This document shows positions 51,901 through 60,900 of a stretch of 64,000 nucleotides of DNA, one piece after another (the stretch's first letter is position 1; every line of letters starts with the position of its first letter). The translations under genes were made by a program, and so were the position numbers. A model generated the notes under the pieces. The model made no database searches, was not told the origin of the DNA, and saw nothing but the letters and a program-made list of their open reading frames with translations. The stretch covers positions 139,076,818 to 139,140,817 of the forward strand of contig NC_071392.1 of assembly GCF_022682495.2 (NCBI RefSeq), read 5' to 3'. Source of the DNA: Desmodus rotundus. Lineage: Eukaryota > Chordata > Mammalia > Chiroptera > Phyllostomidae.

Positions 51901-54900
51901 CCAGCTCCTCTACTGCCCCTTGTGCCCTCCTCCCAGAGCAGGCCGAGAGGGGCGCACACGCAGGAGCTGACCCTAGCTGTCTTTTGGCAGTGCCCCGAGC
52001 CCGAAGGTTCTCATCCGGAGGAGAGGAGGACGACTTTGACCGCAGCATGCACAAGGTGAGCCAGCCACACCTACTGAATGAGATGCTTAAAGGGTTTGTT
52101 TCTAAGAATGTTTTCATTTGTGAGTGACAGAAACCAAATTCAAACTCACTCTTTGGTGGAAAGAAGAAATGGCAGAACTGAAAAGTCAAATGGTCGGATT
52201 ATCTTTGGGTATAACTAGATCCAGCTGCTCAAGAAACTGCCATGGGGACATTGTCTCTCTCTGTGCTTGTGCGGGCTTGCTCTGCATTGGCCTCGTGTTC
52301 AGGCAGGTTCTTCTCAAGTCGTGGCAAGTGGGTACCAGCGGCTCTCATGCATGGCTGGTGGGAGTGGAAGGTGGTGCCACTGCTGGGGAAAGTTTTGGTG
52401 GATCCTCAAAAAGTTAAATGTAGAGTTACCATGTGATCCAGCAATTTCACCTCTAGGTATATACCCAGAAGAACTGAAAACTGGTTCTCAAACAGATGTG
52501 CATACCTGTTCATAACAGCACTGCTCACACCAACCAAAAGGTGCAAGTAACCTGAATGTCTGTCAGCTCACAAATGGATTTTAAATGTGGTATAATGGAA
52601 TATTATTCAGCCGTAAAAAGGAATGAAGTCCTGATACATACCACAATGTGGATACACCTCGAAAACATTATGCTTAGTGAAAGAACCCAGACACAAAAGA
52701 CTGCATATTGTACAATCTTGTTTACATGAAATATCCAGAATAGGTAAATCTGTAAAGACAGAACCTAGATTGGTGATGACCAGGGACCAAGAGGAGAGGG
52801 AAATAAGAAGTGATCGCTTAATGGGTACAGGGTCTTTTTGGGGGGGTGATAAAAATGTTTTGGAACTAGAGAGGTGGTAGTTGTACTAAATGCCACTGAA
52901 TTGTTCACCTTAAAATAGTTAAGTTTATATTATATGAATTTCACCTCTCTAAAAAAATTTTCTTTTGAAAGATGGGTGCTAGCAACTCCAACCAGAGTCC
53001 CGGGGAAGGTGCTCCCAGCACAGCTGCAGTCGACTGCCCATCACTCCACCAGTCACTGTGGCCAAGGCAATGTAGTCCTGTTGCTGGCCAAACCTGCTTT
53101 TTGTGCCCACTGTCAGAGTCCCACCCAGGCCAGAGGGCCACTTGTGAAAGAGAGGTGAACTCCCAAAAGGAAACATGGGTGCTGCAAGGAGGGAGGGACA
53201 CTGGGAAGGAAAAATGACAGAGGGTCACCAGAGAGAGTCCAATCACTCAGCCGCTCCTAAGACTGTTCCACCTCAGTGCTCTTTGCTTCCTTCTGACTTC
53301 ATCTTGCTTCTCCTTCACCCCCAGCTGCAGAGCGGAATTGGCCGGCTGATTCTGAAAGAGGAGATGAAGGCCCGGTCCAGCTCCTACGCAGATCCCTGGA
53401 CCCCACCCAGGAGCTCTACCAGCAGCCGGGAGGCCCTGCACACAGCTGGCTATGACATGTCACTCAATGGCTGTAAGTGCTGTTGGGTGGGGGCTTTTAC
53501 TGTCCTGCTCCATCAATGAATCTGAACTCCTACAGTTTCTCCTGGTTCTAGAATACAGACTTGGCAAGGGGCTGTACGGAACACTAAGTAAGACCATGCT
53601 CTGCCCTGAACAGTTGATTCTGCTTCTTGGGCATCTGAAGCAGTGACTTCCAATCATCTTCTAATCGTTTGAATGGCTCAAAGATATAAGGCACTACCTC
53701 TTGAGGTAATGAGCCTCCTATCACTGGAGGCACACAAACAGAGCATTGGGTCAAGCACTTTGCCCTGAGAGTCTCTCACTGTAATCTCTTCCCTGTTCCT
53801 GGGCACATGCATGTGCCGTCTACCTCCTCTCCTTCTTACCCCTGTGGGAGCCAGTCCTGCCAGGAAATCCTATCTCAAGTCAATACTTGGTGGATAATAA
53901 CCTGGTCAAAAATAAAATCACCTTGACATACTTGTCAATACTTGATGGATAGTAACTTAATCAAGGATAATTGACTCTGGGTGAGATTAAAGATGATGGG
54001 GCTGTAATGATAATATAGCCAGTTTTATTCAGTGTTTCCTATGTGCCAGGCACTGTGCTAGTACCTTTCTGTGCTATGTCATATATTCTTTCTTCACAAT
54101 CACCTTATAAAGGAGACATCTTCCCTCCCCATTTTACAGATGAGGAAATGGAAGCATGATTAAGAAACTTGTAGAAGTTAGGTATCTACTAAAAGCAAGC
54201 CAGGATGAACCGAGGAGCCTGGTTCCCTGTTTGACCACTGAGGTGCTGTTTTTAACCCCTGCTTCTGGGCTCTGTGCAGTATGCCACCAGTGTTGCTCAA
54301 AATGCGGCTCCACTCAGTGGCATCAGTGCAGCAGATATCACAGAGCTCCTGCTATGCACCAGGTGCTGGGCTAGGAGCTGGGAGGGGGCACGAGGATGGA
54401 GTACAAGTACAATGACTGGAAACTGACCAGTGGGAAAGGACATAATGAAAGAGGCCCCTCCTCCCCTCCAGCCAGGGTGGCCTGGGTATGGGAGTCATGT
54501 CTGTTTGCCCCATGAACTATCCACATGTCTGTCTCCATGAACACTGATCTCTGGCTCTTCTCTCTTGCAGCCCCTCGTTCCCACTACCTGGCTGACAGTG
54601 GTATGTTCTGCCTGCCCTACCTTCAGCCCAGGTGTCCTGTGAGGACCAAACTGAGCCAGCACAGGTCTCCCAAAGCTATGATAAGCAGATAGTGTGGATG
54701 TCCCAACACAGTCCTCCTCTTCTCAAACAGTCCACCCCATTGTGTTTGTCAGTTGGTAGGCCTCAACTTTTGGTTCTAGAACCAGGGTTGACATGCCCAA
54801 TAGCTCCCAGCAGGAAAGAAAGAGTATGCGCCTCTTCCACCCATGTGAGAGCTCACCTGTCTGAGTTTCAAGCTCAACTCCAATTCCAGAGCCTTTTGTC

Positions 54901-57900
54901 TAGAGCCACCCTGTGGCCAGGAGAAGAGTGCCTCATAAAAGGCTAGATGTGTGCAAGACAAGGCCAAAAGACTGTGTGAATGGGTGCTTGGGGTAGGCCT
55001 AGAATTCTGCCAGGGGGAGGCACCCCTAAGATGATCAGCTGTAAGCCTGGAAAGCAGTGGAAGGATCTGGAGGCCCCTGACTATGGCCGCTTCACCCCGG
55101 AGTTAGGGGGTAATTTGGCCATTTGCAGCCAGATGAGCTTAGGGAGAGGGACCCGTGGCCTGGGGCCCCTAGTAACTGTTTTGCTCCTTCTCTTCAGACC
55201 CCCTCATTTCCAAGTCTGCCTCCCTGCCTGCCTACAGAAGAAATGGGCTGCACAGGGTAAGAGAGGCCATGTGGTGCCATTGCCCCCACAATGTTGGCAA
55301 TTCCAGCTTTAGTTTGCTGCTGTGGCACTTACAGTGATTACTGAGGGGTGGAACCCTGGCAAAGGCCTTGGGACTAGAGGTAGGCTAACTGAATGAATCC
55401 AAGGCAATGATGGCTCTCCTCCCTGTAGTGTTAAGGTTCCCCCATGGGAGGGGGTGGCGGATGCCTGGCACTGTCCTAAGTACTTTACAAGTGCTAACTC
55501 ATTTACCCTGCAAGGGTAGTTAGTATGGCAGCATGGAGGGGGGGGCGCGGGGGGCGGCTTGCTCAGTCTCACACCGAGTAAGTGAAGAGCCAGGACTCAA
55601 GCCCACAGCCACACCTGACTGCCTGCTCCACTTGCCTGATGTGGCTTGGAGCCATCTGAGTTCTTTGGTGGCCTGCAACATAAAACCTTCACGGAAACAG
55701 TGAGCTGGTTTAGGGACCAAAAGGGAATAAAAAATATCTTATTAGCAAGAGGAGGGGCTGTGTGACTGGACAGGTGATGGGGGAGAGCAGGAACATTGAG
55801 GCAGATGTTTATTAACTAAGCACCTACTAAGTTCCAGGCACTGTTCTAGGTGCTGGGGTCCTGTGGTGAATAATGTTGCTGCTCCCAGGGAGCTTGAGTT
55901 CAGGCTGGGGAGACAGGCAACCAGCAGTTTGAAAAGGTGTGATTTGCAGGCAGGTGATAGTAAGTGCTGAGACAGAACTCAAAGCATTGGGGCAGGGAGA
56001 GAAGGCAGTCGGCAGAGGATGGATTTAAGCAAGGCCTGAAGGCTCAGAGGGCCCCCACTGCTTTAATACCATCAAGAGCCATCCAGATAGAGGGAAGCAT
56101 AGTGTCAAAGGCCCTGAGCAGGGAGAACACATGGCTGGCATGGAGTGAGCGTGGGGATGAAGCCCGACGGGAGGGTCAGTAGGGCCCTGCACGCCGGTAA
56201 GGACTTTGGAGGGTTTCCAGTATCTGTGCCATGTGACCTGACTCAGATGTATAATGGGATCCTCCACTGCTGTATGGACTAGAGACTACAGAAGGACCGA
56301 AGTGGAAGCCGGAGACTCTATGGCAGTGTCAAGCACACAAAAGGGATGTGAGCACCACTGGGGAGTGGCTGCTGGTGTTAATAAGCCTGCCCTGCCGAAG
56401 GGAGAGGACACAGGCCCTGTCCTCCACACATTCTGAGCCTGGACAGTCGTTCACACAGTTATTTATTATCAGTATTTTGTACACACCAGGCAGCACTGCA
56501 GGTGCCTGGAATACATCAGTGATCAAGCAAGACAAAAACCCCTGCCCCTTAGAGCTTCTACTTTTGTAGGGAAAACAGGAAACAAGTGGTAAATAGTAAA
56601 TGAGTCAAATTAAATAGAATGTAGAAAGTAGTAAGTGCTATGGGGACAGGGAGGGAAATGTTGAGCCGGATAAAGGAGATTGGGAATCTGAGGAGAGGGC
56701 AACTTGTGTTTTTAAACAGGGTTGCCAGGGCAGGTCTCATGAAAGAAAGCATGGGATGTAATTCGCCAACAAGTGAACATTTACTGAGTGCTTATTATGT
56801 GCCGGGCCTAGGCACTAGAGATTTGGCAGTGAGGTAAATCACCCCAACTTGAGACTGAGGATTCTGCGAGGGCCCAATGTCCCACATGCCCTGGTAGTTT
56901 TCTGGAGATAGGTGAGCCTGCCTCAGGCCAGCCCTGGCTCTGTCTCCCCTGCAGACACCCAGCGCAGACCTCTTCCACTACGACAGCATGAATGCCGTCA
57001 ACTGGGGCATGCGAGGTGAGTGCGGGCCTCCCCCCCAGAACTCACAGGGACGTCGGGTGCCCTGCTCATGGCTGCAGCGTGACCCTCAACAAATGACTGT
57101 TACACACTCGGATCCCAAGCTGGGCTCCAACCAAATACCAAGTTCCCATTCCCTTTCACTTCCCAGCCCCTCCCTTTTCCACTCCTCACCCCTTATCCTT
57201 TCAAATCCCTGGCCTTGGGTGATCTCCAGGCCATCTGTTCCATCTGGGTTCCCAGAACCATCCAGAGCACTGCTGTCCCGGTACTGCTGAGCTAGAGTTG
57301 CCTGTCAGTTCTGGGTGCAGGGAAACACTCAGAGCCAAAGCACATTGTTCCCAGCAAACATTCCGTGAGCTTTGGGCTGTCTGCCAGGGATGGTCTTCCG
57401 CCAGCCTCCCCCAGCTCTGACAAGCAGGCTAGGCGGCAGGACAGCTCACCAAAAACCTTGGAGGATCCCCCCAGAAAATGGAGGGTCTTTCCCATGTGGT
57501 TTAGACTCATCTTATTTCTCCTTTAAATATCTCAAAGGTCACTTTTCCCCTAAAACCATATCTCTGGATCAGCCCAACCCCTCTCTCCAGCCACCCATGG
57601 TACTCCTACCAGCCTTGATTTGGGATGAATTCAGCAAGGACAGGGTCTCTAAGACAGAGAGGCCAGTACAGTGATGCAAAGCAAAGACCAATGTTTCCAC
57701 TTGTGTGTGTGTGTGTCTTTTCTCTTTACAGAGTATAAGGTAAAGGAGAACCACAGACCCAGGAGGTCTCTGAGACACTAGGAGCTGCCACACTGGGGAC
57801 CGGCAGGAGAACAATAGCACTGTCTATGCAGGAACGGGGACATCGATAAACAGCCCCGGGGTTCCTCTTAAGGCCAGCATATCCAGTTCCCAGGCCCACT

Positions 57901-60900
57901 TTCCCTGAGTCCTTCCCCATGACTCTTGCCTCCTAAAATCAGACAGTCCCCCATGGGTCTCAGAGACTTTCTGGAGGCTTCCAAATCACCAGATTTGAGA
58001 TATTTGCATTCAGGAGGCCTTGTGCCCATATTCATACCAAATGCCACCAAGCTTATCCCTAGCAGATCAAGGGACTCTGGGACCTTGCCTTTTGGGAAAA
58101 GGCAGCTTGAGGCTGCCAGGCAACCCCAAGGAAGGCAAACCCACACGTCCCTCCAGTCTTTAATCACCAGCCCTTTTTGGGTAGAGGAGGGAGCCCAGAC
58201 ATAAAATGTGGCAGAAGGGACAAGCCCACTGCTCTCACCCAACCTGCAAACCCTACCCGCTTCCTTTTTCCCTAGATCTACCCTTACGAACTGCTGCTGG
58301 TGACCACAAGGGGAAGAAACCGACTGCCCAAGGATGTGGACCGGACACGTTTGGAGGTCAGTGGAGAAAACTGATCAGGAGCCTTTGGGTTCAAAGGGAC
58401 TCCAGCCCTTGCCTGGTCTAACCCAGCTCAGGAGGGGCCAGTGATATGAATGGCTTTAAGGTCACACAGCTTGTTGAAAAAATGGAGGCTCCACCCCAGT
58501 GCCCTTAGCCCAGGACTGTCCCATGATGCTCTGTGCTGCCTCCTCAATTCAGTTAGCATGTGTGCTACACAGGTTCAGTGTGTCCCACCTGAGGTGACAC
58601 TTCTGCAGACATAGGAGGTGAGCTAGACTTGGTCCCTGCTCAGAGGCCTGTCATCTGGTTGATAAGAAGAAATTCAGCACTGGTTTTAGGCAGAACTGTA
58701 TAGAAAACCAGTGCTATGATGAGGAGGGTGGGAGGCAGCACTGTGCAGAGGTAAAAGTATAAGGAGGTCTCGAGTCCAACATCCTCGCTTCCCACTCTGA
58801 TCCTGCCATCCCTAGGTGGGCAGCTTGGCCAAGTGACAACTCTCTAAACCTTAGTTCTCTCCTCTATAAAGTGGGGTGATTGTCATGCTTCCCTCAATAG
58901 CCTAGTGACATAATGAAACAATACGCAAAGAGCCCTTGGCATTGAGTCAGGCAGTGTCCTGGGGAGTAAACACCCTGCCAGTGTGCGATCACTCTGATTC
59001 AGAGAAGACCACTAAGGCTGGGCAGGATGACCGGCTTCCACCAAGAGGAAGGATTTAGCTGGACTTGCGGATGGGAAGGTTTGGATGGGTGGAGAGAGGG
59101 AGGACAGCATCATGCAGTGGGAACAGCATACATAAAGGCACAGAGGTGGCATGGGGCCTTTGAGCCACCCAGTACATTTGGCGTGTAGTTCCAGTCCCTG
59201 GTCACTTCTGACGCAGGAGCACACTCTGTCCTTTCCACGCCAGGGCCCCTCCCCACCTCTCTCTGGAATGCCCTTCCCATCTCGCCAGCCTCCTCCCTCC
59301 TCAGGACTGCCTTCTAGTTAGTGATGCCTGTGGCCCAAACCTCCCCACACCTTCCCCAGGATGTGTCACTCACCTCTTCCTCCAGCCTCCCCCAGCCCTC
59401 TGTCTAGTGTGCAGATTCATTTCCTCTGCCTGCCAAAGATCGTCTGTCATCTACCACATGGCCTGGACTGGGAGAGGTGTCAGGAAATGTTTGCAAAATC
59501 AAATGCAGGCTTAGTTCTGAAAGGAGGCTCAGCGTTCCTTGGGTCAGGACAAGCACCACCTTGACCTGACAGCCCAGGAATTCACCCAGCCTAGAGGGAG
59601 AGTTGGGGAAGTAGGAGGGGGATATCAGTGGCTCAGGAAGCTGCATGAATCCTTCCAGCTCTAGCATGCTGGGTTAACAGCAAGGAAGCAGATGATTCGG
59701 CCCACATGTGGAACTGGGGCCTCCTTCCAGGGTCTGGCAGTGAAAGTCTGCCAGTGCTGAAGGGTACAGCACCCGTGGCAGCTCAGGGAAGCACCTGCAT
59801 TAAGGGATGGAAATATTCATCCTAGAAGACCAATTGCTCTCCTACACCCTCCAGGATACCCAGAAGCTCAAACCTGGGAAACACAACCTCCCTAAGCTTC
59901 AGAATCACCAATTCTGATGCTTTTTAAAAATACCAACACAGGGCTCCACCCTAGACCAATTAAACTACAGCCTGGGGAAGGAGCTCAGGCATCAGTGTTT
60001 TTCAGAGGCTCATAGGCATGTCTGACATGTTGCCTGAGCTGAGACCACTGGGCAAAGGACACTGCCATGGCCCCTGCACCAGTAGACTGCACTGAGTCAA
60101 TTAGCTAATATAATTGCTACCCACAGGTCATCTCAGTGATTCCAGTAAGTTTTCAGGCAGGATATATGCCATCTATTTTTCTCCTGAAACATAATTTTAA
60201 ATTTTATTTTGAAAAATTTCAGAAATCCAGAAAAGTTGCAATAGTAAAATGAATGTCCATCTACCTTTCACCTAAATGCACCAACTGTTAACATTTTGCC
60301 AAATTTTAAGTGCCATGTATTTCTAAATCTCAAAGCTTTTGACAATAGACCAACTTTCTAGACTGCTCAGAAGGGGAGAGAACAGGCAGAGCAGTCAGGA
60401 GGTGGGGTTGGGGAACCCGCCTGGAATTCAGAACATTGTTTCATTTTATGGCCTGTTTGTTCTCACATAAGAAAGAAATGAAAGGCCATTTCAGTGTGTG
60501 GATAAATATGAACAGTAGTGTTTTTTCATTGACTGGCCTGAGGAACAGCCATCCAGATCATTTGTAAAAATATTAATAAGAGGAAATACACCCTAAAATC
60601 TTGGCTACACCTCCCTTTTCTTCCAAAGGACAGAGGACTTGCATTAATCCATACACATTCCTGAACACAGAATGAATGCATGGAGCAGGGATGCAGAAAG
60701 GTGAGGTCAACCAGGATGCAGCTAGGGCACTTAGGTGAAGCATAAGTCGCACCTGAATCTTGAGCAGGAGCAGCCTCTGCAGCCAGACCAGCTCCAGAAG
60801 TCCCTCCGATGAAAAATTCATTCACGCATTTATCCATTCAACAAATATTTGTCATACACCTGCTGTGGGTCAAACACCATGCCAGGCACCGTGACCCCTC

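Larger units (their letters stand above)
52056..53324 (+). other. ABLIM3: Intron 15 of the window (1.3 kb)
   Basis: Almost three quarters is repeat: copy D of the unnamed repeat (52110-52340) and an old L1 3' end (52345-52965). The last 350 bases are unique. No exon found. Confidence 0.85.
53473..54570 (+). other. ABLIM3: Intron 16 of the window (1.1 kb)
   Basis: A 37-bp imperfect duplication with period 55 (53879-53970), an antisense MIR (54008-54200) and L2-like traces after 54330. No exon found. Confidence 0.78.
55257..56954 (+). other. ABLIM3: Intron 18 of the window (1.7 kb)
   Basis: Antisense MIR (55465-55610), then successive L2 3' fragments (55800-56230 and 56455-56830). No exon found. 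Acceptor cccctgcag. Confidence 0.8.
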
